The notes under the pieces: generated by a model
What the model was told of the DNA's origin: nothing
Databases searched by the model: none
Seen by the model: only the letters and a program-made list of their open reading frames with translations
In this document: one piece after another, positions 18,867-27,619 of the stretch
Position numbering within the stretch: position 1 is the first letter of the stretch
Layout of the letters: each line of letters opens with the position of its first letter
Position numbers and translations under genes: made by a program
DNA from: Clostridium sp. SM-530-WT-3G
GTDB taxonomy: Bacteria; Bacillota; Clostridia; Clostridiales; Clostridiaceae
Direction of reading: 5' to 3'
DNA: 49,420 bases
NCBI RefSeq assembly: GCF_012843905.1
Contig: NZ_JABAGC010000022.1
Coordinates: 1 to 49,420, forward strand

Positions 18867-21800
18867 ATGAGAAAAATTGGAAAAAGAATTATATCATTAT
18901 TAGTTGTTTTTGTAAGTATAATATCATTGTTGCCTGTTAATTATTTTCATAGTATGAAAATAGCATATGCAGCTAGTAGTGATGATTTAATTGCAGCAGC
19001 GACTATAAAAGTCAGTGAGGCAAATAATCCTAAGGAAATCAAACCTTATAAGGATTCTGTTGATAGCAGTATTGATGTTTATAGTACAGATTTTGCGCCT
19101 CAAAAGGGTTTTGATATATTTGTAAATAATATTACGGTTACAAAAGATGAATTGGGAAAAGAAGCTGAAAAGTTAGCTGAAAAAGGATTTAATGGAAATG
19201 GGTATTCTCAAAAAACATATGAAACTGAAAAAAAGATAGTTAGTCAAGAAATTAAAATTAAGTATATTGACGGCTTAGTTGCTGATCCATCAGAGTTAAG
19301 TGCTGGTAAAGCATCTATTGGACAAATAGGTGTAACAATAGAGGATTGTGGAAGTGTAATAGGACAAAAAAGATTAGGAAAAACTATTGTAAATTTACCA
19401 CTTGGAGTAAATAGAATTGAATATGAAGTAACAATAAAAAAGCAAAAAGCAATTTATGATACTACTACTAATAAGGTTACATATTCAGATGAAAATTCAG
19501 ATAGTGAAACTTTTAGACAAGAAATAATAATAAATAACGGTAAAAAATTCGTTATCAATCAAATACAACAACTAAGATTTTATCAATATATTGGAGCTGA
19601 TAAAATAGGAGATCTAGAAATTGATAAAGAAAATAACCAAGCTCCTTTCTTATATGAAGCTGATGCTAAGGCTGATAGTGAAATTCCATTAAGATATACA
19701 TGGGAAGTACCAGATTCATTACAAACACTTACATATACCATGACTTTTGGTATGAAAATTAACAATAGTAGTACTGTAAAAGTTTATAAAAACGGAACAG
19801 AACAGACAAATACTGAAATTGAAAATAACTCTATAAAGGGTAGTCTTAGCAAAATTTCAACTAGTGAATTAATAGTAGTAAATATAAATGGTACTGGAAC
19901 AGAAAATGGTGTCATTGGACCTATTAGTAAATTATATTCTATTGAACTTAGATATCCACCTAAATCACCAGCAGAAGACTTTAGTATGCAGAAAGCTGGT
20001 CTTACAAAATATCAATATAATGATAATAAAGATGTAAAAGCATATATTGGTAAAAGATTTGAAATAGAAGAAAAGAAAGATGAAGAAAGAACTATTTTAG
20101 AATATAATGGTGAAGTACATATAGATCCTAAGGCAGGGCTTATAAGCTTTAATCCTACTTTAGTAGCTCAAAGTGGACAAGGTGTAGATTTGACTTATGA
20201 ATTATCTTTAAAGTATACATTAAATGGACAGGAATATACAGATCCTAATATAGAACTTATTGATAATAAGCAGTTTATACCATTTAATAAGGGTGATGAG
20301 AATACTATTGTATTATCGGTTTATAACAAAGGTAAGCTTGTATGTAGATATAATTTAAAAGTTCTTTCTCCAGATACAGCTACAGAAAATTTTAATATGG
20401 ATTTAAAATTTGATGGAAATGATGAAGGAGATAACACATTCTTAACAGCGGAAGGGGCATGCGAAAAAAATGACTCAAATGAAGCAAAATCTAAACAAAT
20501 AAAATTCTCTAAAGATAGACCTAATTATGATTTATATACTAAGAGACAAGGAACTGTAGACATTGGTCTTGTTAGCACTACTGAAACTAATGAATATTTA
20601 AAAGTTTATTTATCAGACAGTGTTAATGGTGGAAGTGCTAAGGAAGCTGAAGAATCAAAGGAAAATACAATTAATGAAAATTCAGGTGCTAGAAATAGTG
20701 ATTTAACTATAAACTTTGGTAATGCAAAGAGCATGATTGTTCAAGCTTATTATGATGAAGTTGAAAAATATGAGGATGAAAATGGACAAACAAAATATAA
20801 AGTTATAAAAAGTTACCCTGTAGGTAGAAAATATACTTTTAATATTCGTGCTAATATAAAAGATAATCAAGGTAATAATGGAGTAATAAAATCTGACAAT
20901 GCGAATTTAAGCAGTATAAAAATTAAAGGAGAAACTTTAGAAACTTTATCTGGGAAAAAAGGATTTAGTAGTGAAAATTTTGATTATGAAGTTAAAGTTG
21001 ATAAAGATAAAAAATCATCATTAATTACAGTTATACCAGAAGATGAAAATGTAAAATCAATGATAGCTACTATACAAGAAACTGGTGAACAATATGAATT
21101 GTATTCAGGTGAGGAACTTGAACTTTCACTGAATAAATCAGGAACTACAACTGTTAATATTGAAGTAACTGCGCAGGATGGAAAAAGTACAAAAAATTAT
21201 TCGGTAAGAATAACTAACAATACTAAAGGTGGAAATTCTAAATTAAAAAGTATTGCTTTAAGCACAGGAGATTATGAATTTGATCCTTCTCAATATACAA
21301 CTAATGTATATGTAGATCAAACTGTCAATAAAATTTCAGTTTCTCCAATTGCAGAAGATCCTGAAGCAAAGGTTACAGTAAACGGTCAGATATATGTAAG
21401 CACAGCAATTAGTGTTAGTCTTGTAGGAACTCAAAAGAAAGAAATAGAAATTGTTGTTACATCAGAAGATGGTAAGAGTAAAACAACATATACTCTTATA
21501 GTCAAGAGAGTTACATCAAGTTCAGATAATAATAATGATTATGGGAATAAAGATGACTCTTATTATGATTATGATAACAACATCTGGATAGATAATACTA
21601 AGTATGATGAATGGGGAACTACATCTGATGGAAGAGTAGTATACTATGATAAAAAAGGAAGACAAGTTAAGAATGCATGGGTTCAGACTAATAATAAATA
21701 TTATTATTTAAATAGTTCTGGATACAGAGCAACTGGATGGAAAGTAGATACTGATGGAAAGACTTATTATTTAGATCCATCAACTGGTGAAATGAAAACT

Positions 21801-21986
21801 GGATGGATATATGTAGATGGTTCTACATATTACTTAAATCCAAGAGGAATAATGCAAAAAGGATGGTTAAATTTAAATAACAAGTGGTATTATTTCACAC
21901 AAAATGGACAAATGTTAGTAAATACATCAATGTATATTGATGGACAATTATATAAGTTTGCGCAAGATGGTGCAATGTATTATTAA
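18867..21986 (+). CDS. Large secreted protein: novel N-terminal region, cadherin-like domains, CW repeats
   Basis: 1039 aa. ATG follows GGGGAGGGAAAG. Signal peptide about 1-35 (ending AYAAS). Residues about 40-680 are beta-rich and match no family I know; parts such as LPLGVNRIEYEVTI and TFGMKINNSSTVKVYKNG look like further diverged cadherin-like modules. Clear cadherin-like modules lie at about 690-790 (NANLSSIKIKG start) and 795-885 (SKLKSIALSTG start). A D/Y/N-rich linker precedes about five CW repeats (915-1039). It is presumably a long wall-anchored surface protein. It is followed directly by a strong terminator and then the lic promoter, so it is the last of the surface cluster. Confidence 0.87.
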   Translation: MRKIGKRIISLLVVFVSIISLLPVNYFHSMKIAYAASSDDLIAAATIKVSEANNPKEIKPYKDSVDSSIDVYSTDFAPQKGFDIFVNNITVTKDELGKEAEKLAEKGFNGNGYSQKTYETEKKIVSQEIKIKYIDGLVADPSELSAGKASIGQIGVTIEDCGSVIGQKRLGKTIVNLPLGVNRIEYEVTIKKQKAIYDTTTNKVTYSDENSDSETFRQEIIINNGKKFVINQIQQLRFYQYIGADKIGDLEIDKENNQAPFLYEADAKADSEIPLRYTWEVPDSLQTLTYTMTFGMKINNSSTVKVYKNGTEQTNTEIENNSIKGSLSKISTSELIVVNINGTGTENGVIGPISKLYSIELRYPPKSPAEDFSMQKAGLTKYQYNDNKDVKAYIGKRFEIEEKKDEERTILEYNGEVHIDPKAGLISFNPTLVAQSGQGVDLTYELSLKYTLNGQEYTDPNIELIDNKQFIPFNKGDENTIVLSVYNKGKLVCRYNLKVLSPDTATENFNMDLKFDGNDEGDNTFLTAEGACEKNDSNEAKSKQIKFSKDRPNYDLYTKRQGTVDIGLVSTTETNEYLKVYLSDSVNGGSAKEAEESKENTINENSGARNSDLTINFGNAKSMIVQAYYDEVEKYEDENGQTKYKVIKSYPVGRKYTFNIRANIKDNQGNNGVIKSDNANLSSIKIKGETLETLSGKKGFSSENFDYEVKVDKDKKSSLITVIPEDENVKSMIATIQETGEQYELYSGEELELSLNKSGTTTVNIEVTAQDGKSTKNYSVRITNNTKGGNSKLKSIALSTGDYEFDPSQYTTNVYVDQTVNKISVSPIAEDPEAKVTVNGQIYVSTAISVSLVGTQKKEIEIVVTSEDGKSKTTYTLIVKRVTSSSDNNNDYGNKDDSYYDYDNNIWIDNTKYDEWGTTSDGRVVYYDKKGRQVKNAWVQTNNKYYYLNSSGYRATGWKVDTDGKTYYLDPSTGEMKTGWIYVDGSTYYLNPRGIMQKGWLNLNNKWYYFTQNGQMLVNTSMYIDGQLYKFAQDGAMYY

Positions 21987-21987
21987 A

Positions 21988-22016
21988 ATAAAAAAGCTCT
22001 TCGGAGCTTTTTTATT
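21988..22016 (+). terminator. Strong rho-independent terminator
   Basis: AAAAAAGCTC-TTCG-GAGCTTTTTT, a textbook stem with a UUCG loop and T run. It starts 2 nt after the 21986 stop. Confidence 0.93.
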
Positions 22017-22021
22017 TTGGT

Positions 22022-22050
22022 TTGACTTTTGGAATTTTTGGGAATATAAT
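22022..22050 (+). promoter_or_regulatory. Promoter of the licA fusion gene
   Basis: TTGACT (22022-22027), a 17-nt spacer and perfect TATAAT (22045-22050). This is the best promoter match in the window. The predicted start of transcription falls at the edge of the inverted repeat at 22058. Confidence 0.75.
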
Positions 22051-22057
22051 AATTATA

Positions 22058-22072
22058 GTTCAAAAAACGAAC
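22058..22072. promoter_or_regulatory. Candidate operator (lic operator 1)
   Basis: GTTCAAAAAACGAAC, an inverted repeat GTTC-N7-GAAC, begins 8 nt after the -10 box. An almost identical 15-mer lies at the licB transcript start (25002). Position over the transcription start fits a repressor site. Confidence 0.6.
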
Positions 22073-22145
22073 ATAATTTTAAATTTATTTATTAAGCTAT
22101 TAATTATTTGTAGGAAACAAAGCTAATAAATGAGGGGGAGTTCCA

Positions 22146-23996
22146 ATGTTAGAGGATAGATTAGAAGTATTAAAAACTTTAAATGATAATTTTAATATTA
22201 ATCAGAGAGAGTTGGCTAAGAGAACAAATATGTCTCTTGGAAAGATTAATTCTGTATTAAAGGAATTCACAGAAGAGGGATTTATTAATAGGATTGAAAA
22301 TAACAGAGGAATATTATATAAGGTTACAGAAAAAGGAATGAAATTTTTAGAGGAAAATCTTGAATCGGCAAAAAATACAAGATTAAAGCTTCATGAAGAA
22401 GAAAAGAAAAGTGTTAAACAAGCAGTAATACTTGCAGCTGGAAGAGCTGATGATTTTGGAAAACCAGTAGGAATGCTAGAGATTCAAGATTTTAAACTTA
22501 TAGATAGAACTTTAAATATATTAAAAGAAAATGGTGTAACTAAGATTGTTATTATAACAGGTTATAAGAGTGAAGAATATGAAGAATATTTTAAGAATAG
22601 TAAAAATGTAAAGCTTGTTAAAAGTGATGTATATAAATGGACTGGTACAATGCATTCTTTATCTTTAGCTAAAGAATATGTTGATGATGATTTCTTGCTT
22701 ATTGAAAATGACCTTATTTTTGAGAGAAGAGCAATAAAGGAACTAGTGGAAAGTCCTGAAAGAGATTGTATCTTATTTACTAATGAAAGTGGATCTGGAG
22801 ATGAAGCATTTGTTGAAATAAGAGATAATCACTTATTCAAAATGTCAAAGGATATTCATCAATTCAATAGAATAGATGGAGAAATGATTGGGATAACGAA
22901 GATTTCTTATAAATTATATCAAATGATGCTTGAAGAATTTAAAGGAAATGTTAATCCATATTTAAATTATGAATATGTTCTTTTAGATGTTGCTAGAAAT
23001 TATAATATAGGATTTGTAAAAATTGATGACCTTGCATGGGGAGATGCAGATACATTAAAGGAATATGAAAAGATAAAAAATCACCTTTATCCTACGATAA
23101 GAAGAAGAGAGTTAAGTTATGAAATAAACAGTATAAAAAAGATTGTATGTGAAGCATTAAAGGTAAATGAAAGTGATATAACTGAAGTGACATCAGCAGG
23201 TGGAATGACTAATAAAAATTATAGAATTTGTGTTAAGGGTACAAGATATATATTAAGAGTTGCAGGTACAGGAACTGATAGAATGATAAATAGAAATACG
23301 GAAATGTTCAATTCAGCAATTGCATCTGAAAAAGGATTTAATGTAGAAGTACCATATTTCAATCTTGAAACAGGGGTTAAAATTTCTAAGTTTATTGAAA
23401 ATGCAGAAACACTTACTAATAGAAGCATTAAAAAGGAAGAAAATTTAAAACAGGTTACGAAAATACTAAGAGATCTTCATGAATGCAAGGATTTCCATAT
23501 GGATAATGAATTTAATATGTTCAGAGAGTTAGAAAAATATGAAGAAATATTGAAAAAAGATAATGGCGATTTCTTTGAAGATTATGATGAAGTTAGAAGT
23601 AAAGTAATGGCACTTGAGGATGAGCTTAAAAGATGCAATGCAGTTTCAGTTCCATCACATAATGATTTAGTATCTGAAAACTTTGTTAAGGATACAGAAG
23701 GAAGAATTTATCTTATAGACTGGGAGTATAGTGGAACTAATGATGATATGTGGGATTTGGCTGCATTATCATTAGAAAATGAATTCTCAGAAGATGATAT
23801 AGAATTGATGTTTAGATTGTATTTTAATGGAGATAAAGTAGATGAAAGTGCAAGAAGAAGACTTTTAATACATCAAATATGCCAGGATTTCTTATGGGCA
23901 GTATGGACATTAATTAAAGAAGCAGAAGGCGATGATTTTGGAACTTATGGGATAGATAGATATAATAGAGCTAAAGAATATTTAAAAAGACTTTAG
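22146..23996 (+). CDS. licA: LicA-type choline kinase fused to a winged HTH and a nucleotidyltransferase-like domain
   Basis: 616 aa. ATG follows GAGGGGGAG. Residues 1-75 form a winged helix-turn-helix (NINQRELAKRTNMSLGKINSVLKEF; wing near 50-62). Residues about 92-310 have the nucleotidyltransferase fold (VILAAGR at 94-100, IVIITGY at 134-140, LIENDLIF at 185-192, WGDADT at 298-303), but the usual GxGTR loop and the Lys of the P-K motif are missing. Residues about 330-616 are a choline/ethanolamine kinase-type phosphotransferase: GGMTNKNY nucleotide loop (352-359), Brenner motif HNDLVSENF (505-513, Asp507) and metal-binding DWEY (525-528). The kinase makes phosphocholine from imported choline and ATP. 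The HTH and altered transferase suggest a sensing or regulatory role. Neighbouring licC and licB support the pathway. Confidence 0.88.
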   Translation: MLEDRLEVLKTLNDNFNINQRELAKRTNMSLGKINSVLKEFTEEGFINRIENNRGILYKVTEKGMKFLEENLESAKNTRLKLHEEEKKSVKQAVILAAGRADDFGKPVGMLEIQDFKLIDRTLNILKENGVTKIVIITGYKSEEYEEYFKNSKNVKLVKSDVYKWTGTMHSLSLAKEYVDDDFLLIENDLIFERRAIKELVESPERDCILFTNESGSGDEAFVEIRDNHLFKMSKDIHQFNRIDGEMIGITKISYKLYQMMLEEFKGNVNPYLNYEYVLLDVARNYNIGFVKIDDLAWGDADTLKEYEKIKNHLYPTIRRRELSYEINSIKKIVCEALKVNESDITEVTSAGGMTNKNYRICVKGTRYILRVAGTGTDRMINRNTEMFNSAIASEKGFNVEVPYFNLETGVKISKFIENAETLTNRSIKKEENLKQVTKILRDLHECKDFHMDNEFNMFRELEKYEEILKKDNGDFFEDYDEVRSKVMALEDELKRCNAVSVPSHNDLVSENFVKDTEGRIYLIDWEYSGTNDDMWDLAALSLENEFSEDDIELMFRLYFNGDKVDESARRRLLIHQICQDFLWAVWTLIKEAEGDDFGTYGIDRYNRAKEYLKRL

Positions 23997-24124
23997 TTCA
24001 GAACTAAATAATAAATATGAATTTATAGTTTAAACTAAGTAAATTATTAAATAAAATTCAATACTAACTGTTAATTGTTACTTGTGAACTTTTAACTGTT
24101 AACTGAAGAAGTTTGGAGGATAAA

Positions 24125-24826
24125 ATGAGAGCAATATTAATGGCCGCTGGAATGGGCACAAGACTTAGACCACTTACTGAAAATACACCAAAATCTTTAA
24201 TAGAAGTTAATGGAATGTCCCTTCTTGAAAGGCAGATAATAAACTTGAGAGAAAGAGGTATTGAAGAAATAATAGTTCTTACTGGATATCTGCATGAGAA
24301 ATTTGATGATATAGTTAAGAAGTATAATCTTATAAAGATAGTTAATGATAAATATGATGTTTATAATAATATCTATACAATGTATCTTGTAAGAGAATAT
24401 TTAAGAGATGCATTTGTAATTGATGCAGATAACTATTTAACTAGAAATTTTATTCCTGAAAAGAAACCAGAAACATCAATATACTATTCAGCATGTAAAG
24501 AGAACATTGCTAATGAATGGATTTTTAAATATGATGAAAGCGGAAGAATATATGGTATTGAAATAGGAAAAGAAGGCGATAAACCAGATTATATAATGAG
24601 TGGAGCTTCTTATTGGACTGCTAAAGATGGCGAAATTATAGCTAGAAGAGTAAAAGAAGCAGTAGAAAAAGATAAACTTATGGATATTTACTGGGATAAT
24701 ATTGCTGTAGATAGTTTTGATGATATGGATGTTCGTATTGAGAAAATCGGTTCTAATGATATCTTTGAAATAGATACTCTTGACGATCTTGAATATTTAA
24801 AATCAACACTAAAAATAAGTAAATAA
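24125..24826 (+). CDS. licC: CTP:phosphocholine cytidylyltransferase, LicC-type
   Basis: 233 aa from ATG at 24125; GGAGG at 24115-24119 is 5 nt upstream, which rules out the in-frame TTG at 24113. The N-terminus has the complete nucleotidyltransferase signature, MAAGMGTRLRPLT then TPKSLIEV, with IIVLTGYLHEKF, VIDADNYL (catalytic metal Asp) and the EIDTLDDLEYL end. LicC makes CDP-choline from phosphocholine and CTP in the cytosol. The length matches the LicC family (about 230). It follows licA after 128 nt with no evident terminator, so it is likely co-transcribed. A general sugar nucleotidyltransferase is the main alternative, but its position between a choline kinase and a LicB-like permease favours LicC. 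Confidence 0.88.
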   Translation: MRAILMAAGMGTRLRPLTENTPKSLIEVNGMSLLERQIINLRERGIEEIIVLTGYLHEKFDDIVKKYNLIKIVNDKYDVYNNIYTMYLVREYLRDAFVIDADNYLTRNFIPEKKPETSIYYSACKENIANEWIFKYDESGRIYGIEIGKEGDKPDYIMSGASYWTAKDGEIIARRVKEAVEKDKLMDIYWDNIAVDSFDDMDVRIEKIGSNDIFEIDTLDDLEYLKSTLKISK

Positions 24827-24877
24827 GGTTAATATAATATTATTTTTATCTTGGATTTTTATAAATAATTTATTAAT

Positions 24878-24938
24878 AAAAACTTATGTGATAGGTAACC
24901 TATTGTTAATGGAGCATCTTATCATATAAGTTTTTTTG
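24878..24938 (+). terminator. Terminator after licC
   Basis: AAACTTATGTGATA pairs with TATCATATAAGTTT, followed by TTTT. The loop is unusually long (about 30 nt) and contains ATAGGTAACCTAT. Confidence 0.65.
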
Positions 24939-25001
24939 ATTAATAATATATTTTGATTTGAACATATTGTAATGAACAATGAACAATGATAATATAAAAT
25001 T

Positions 25002-25016
25002 GTTCAAAAAATGAAC
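25002..25016. promoter_or_regulatory. Candidate operator (lic operator 2) before licB
   Basis: GTTCAAAAAATGAAC differs from operator 1 at one central base (14 of 15 identical). It lies 4 nt after a TATAAA (24993-24998) that may be the licB -10. Further GAAC half-sites occur at 24960-24985. The -35 is not clear. Confidence 0.55.
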
Positions 25017-25086
25017 TTTAAGGAAGTTAGAATAATAAAATAGAAATTAAGTAATATATGTTCAATAATATAAAGGGGGATTTATT

Positions 25087-26055
25087 GTGAGCAAGAATAA
25101 TTATAAAATTGGTGTTATAAGTGGAATTTCATCAGCGGTATGTTGGGGACTTGATACAGTTTTAATGGGAATTGTACTTGGTATGGCTCCTTTTTTACCA
25201 AAAGAAGCAGTATTTTTAGCACCCTTTGTAACAGCATTTTTCCATGATGCTTTTTCAGCAATATGGACTTTTATATTCTTAGGAATTAAGAAGCAGTGGG
25301 GAAATTTATTTAGAGCAATGAGAACAAAGAGTGCATTATTTGTAGTAATAGCTGCATTAATGGGTGGACCAGTAGGTATGACTGGATATTTATTAGCTGT
25401 TAAGCTTATAGGACCATCTTATACAGCAATCATATCTTCATTATATCCTGCTGTTGGTGCAATACTTGCATATTTTATATTAAAAGAAAAGATGAACAAA
25501 AAAGCTTGGATTGGTTTAATATCTGCAATTATAGGTGTATCTATATTAGGATATTCATCAGGTGAAAATGGAGTTAGTATAGCAGGTTTTTTATGTGCTT
25601 TCCTTTGTGTAATAGGATGGGGAAGTGAATGTGTTATTTGTGCTTATGGAATGAAGGGAGATGAAGTATCATCAGAATTTGCACTTCAAATAAGACAAAT
25701 GACATCAGCTATTGTTTATGGGCTATTAATAATTCCTGTAGTTGGAGGAATTGGATTAAGCTTTGAAATATTAAGAACAAGTGTATTATGGTGGGTTGCA
25801 GGTACGGCTTTAGCAGGAACAGTTTCATATCTATGCTATTATAATGCTATATATAGAATTGGAGCTACAAGAGCTATGGGATTAAATATTACATACGTAG
25901 TATGGTCAATAGTTTTTGATAAATTATTCCTTGGAACTGATATTGGAGTATCAACAATAATAAGCAGTATATTAGTTATAGTTGGAGTATATTTTGTAGC
26001 AAAAGAACCTGTATCTGAAAATAATGATAATGCGGAAAGTGCTGAATTAATATAA
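25087..26055 (+). CDS. licB: LicB-like choline permease (EamA/DMT family)
   Basis: 322 aa from GTG at 25087, after AAAGGGGGA. About ten hydrophobic segments in two homologous halves, as in the drug/metabolite transporter superfamily. Features include GISSAVCWGLDTVLMG at the start, YTAIISSLYPAVGAILAYFILKE in the first half and GWGSECVICAYGM opening the second. Proteins of this type next to licA/licC import choline for phosphocholine decoration. It has its own promoter region with the shared operator. Its stop is followed by a bidirectional terminator. Substrate is inferred from family and neighbours; no choline-specific residue can be named from sequence alone. Confidence 0.85.
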   Translation: MSKNNYKIGVISGISSAVCWGLDTVLMGIVLGMAPFLPKEAVFLAPFVTAFFHDAFSAIWTFIFLGIKKQWGNLFRAMRTKSALFVVIAALMGGPVGMTGYLLAVKLIGPSYTAIISSLYPAVGAILAYFILKEKMNKKAWIGLISAIIGVSILGYSSGENGVSIAGFLCAFLCVIGWGSECVICAYGMKGDEVSSEFALQIRQMTSAIVYGLLIIPVVGGIGLSFEILRTSVLWWVAGTALAGTVSYLCYYNAIYRIGATRAMGLNITYVVWSIVFDKLFLGTDIGVSTIISSILVIVGVYFVAKEPVSENNDNAESAELI

Positions 26056-26095
26056 TCTAAGATATAAAGAATAATTATAAAATATTATAAATTAA

Positions 26096-26135
26096 TAAAA
26101 GACTCAGGATTTTATTTACATCCTGAGTCTTTTTA
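26096..26135. terminator. Bidirectional terminator between licB and the RpiR-type gene
   Basis: AAAAGACTCAGGAT / ATCCTGAGTCTTTTT stem between convergent genes, with A and T tracts on both sides. Confidence 0.88.
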
Positions 26136-26137
26136 GG

Positions 26138-26872
26138 TTAAGAAAGTATTGTCTGACTAAAGTGCAGTGTTTTTGCGATTGATTCAATTATATAAAGGAC
26201 TGGAACTTGTGTTGTAATATTAGCAATTCCCATGGATTCTGGTTGAACATAATAAGCAATATTAATATCAGACATTTTAGAGATAGTACAATTTTCACTA
26301 TTGGTTATGCTTACAATTGAACAATCTGCTTTTTTGAATGTATTCATAAGATTTATAATAGAAGGTGTTTCTCCAGAAACCGATAAAGCAATAATAAGGC
26401 TGTTTTCATATGCTTTATAATTTGTAGGAAAATAAGGATCATCTATATATGTGGCAAATCTTCCTGTTGCAGAAAAATATCTAGCAGCATATTTACATAG
26501 GATACCAGAAGTTCCTGAACCAATAAAAATAAGATTTTTAGATGAGATTATTAAGTTGCATATGGATTCTATTTTTGTATCAAGTTCTGATTTATTAAGT
26601 TTTTTAAAATAATCAATTAAGAAGAAATTATCTTTATTTATCGTATACTTTTCTTCTTTTTCAAGTAAAATCTTAAGCTTTACTTTGAATTCGGAATATC
26701 CATCGCAATTTACTTTTTTACAAAATCTTAAAATTGTAGTAGTTGATACATGTGATTCCTTAGCTAATTCTCTTATGGTCATATATATAACCTTGTCCTT
26801 ATTTCTTATTATATAATTATATAATAACAATTCTATATCATTAAAACTTTGTATTACTTCACTATTAAACAT
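26138..26872 (-). CDS. MurR/RpiR-family transcriptional regulator (HTH + SIS)
   Basis: 244 aa. Residues about 1-77 are an RpiR-type HTH (MTIRELAKESHVSTTTILRFCKKVNCDGYSEFK). Residues about 100-225 are a SIS sugar-phosphate isomerase-like domain with LIFIGSGTSG and ALSVSGETPSIINL. These regulators bind sugar phosphates and control sugar or amino-sugar genes. It reads away from the decayed PTS/ABC fragments at 26961-28379, so it may once have controlled that sugar system and now be orphaned; that is inference. Length and motifs look intact. Confidence 0.88.
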   Translation of the reverse strand: MFNSEVIQSFNDIELLLYNYIIRNKDKVIYMTIRELAKESHVSTTTILRFCKKVNCDGYSEFKVKLKILLEKEEKYTINKDNFFLIDYFKKLNKSELDTKIESICNLIISSKNLIFIGSGTSGILCKYAARYFSATGRFATYIDDPYFPTNYKAYENSLIIALSVSGETPSIINLMNTFKKADCSIVSITNSENCTISKMSDINIAYYVQPESMGIANITTQVPVLYIIESIAKTLHFSQTILS

Positions 26873-26960
26873 TATATTCAGCCACCTTTTTCAAAAGTCA
26901 GTAGTTATTTATTGGGTTAAATTTCATTAATAAATAAATATTTACTATTAATAATCTATA

Positions 26961-27176
26961 TTATAACATTTTGATTACTATAGGTGTTCTTTTATAGAAA
27001 AATGTTTCACCAACTAGTCTATCTGAATTCAATGTAATAGAAGCTTTCTCCTGAACAGTATTTATAAATTTATTTATATCGTTTGATACTTTTTCCCCAG
27101 GAAGTTCTGGGACAGTTTCAGTTATTACTTTTGGAATATTTAATAATGTTGTTTTTGTATCAATTAATGTTTGCAT
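26961..27176 (-). pseudogene. Truncated gene fragment, family not certain
   Basis: A 71-codon open frame. No ribosome site precedes its first Met, and on its 5' side it runs into a CelB fragment of opposite strand. The phrase NDINKFINTVQEK...LNSDRLVGE weakly recalls the PRD domain of LevR-type PTS-linked activators, but I cannot confirm this. It is most likely the 3' part of a broken gene, though it could be a chance frame. Confidence 0.3.
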
Positions 27177-27179
27177 TTT

Positions 27180-27618
27180 TGTGCAATTATTATAGGATTA
27201 TTAGTTGGATGGGTATATTATTCAATGATTAAAAAGGATATTAAGATTCATATGCCAGAAGGTGTACCAGAAGGTGTTGTAAATGGTATTTTAACTCCAA
27301 ATACTGCTGATAATGCAGCTCTTCAAGTAGCAGGTCAATTAGATTTAGCTCATGGTGCTCATATAGTTACTCAACAATTCTATGATAGTTTCATTAATTT
27401 AACTGGTAGCGGTGAAACATTAGGTCTTACACTTGTAATGTTATTTTTAGCAAAATCTGCTCAATATAGACAGTTGGGAAAACTAGCAATAGTTCCAAAC
27501 TTATTCAATATTAATGAGCCAATACTATTCGGTACTCCAATAGTAATGAATCCATTAATGGCTGTACCATTTATTATAGTACCACCATTAAATGCATTAA
27601 TACTTTACTTTACTATTT
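27180..27618 (+). pseudogene. Internal fragment of a PTS cellobiose/lactose EIIC (CelB-type)
   Basis: The frame resembles the C-terminal half of EIIC of the lactose/cellobiose family: HGAHIVTQQFYDSFINLTGSG...TLGLTLVMLF, then KLAIVPNLFNINEPILFGTPIVMNPLMAVPFI. The latter holds the NEP(I/L)-F-G-x-P signature of sugar-binding EIIC. The 5' two-thirds is missing, no start or ribosome site is present, and homology stops near 27618 where another gene's fragment begins in a different frame. It cannot make a working transporter. Confidence 0.85.
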
Positions 27619-27619
27619 C

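Noticed and set aside
1..22000. CRISPR-like repetition in the surface-protein cluster
   Set aside because: All repeats are coding CW, Ig-like or heptad units in frame, without spacer-repeat alternation.
24113..24124. TTG start for licC
   Set aside because: It overlaps the GGAGG ribosome site of the ATG at 24125; the same situation rules out GTG 34374 for the flippase gene.
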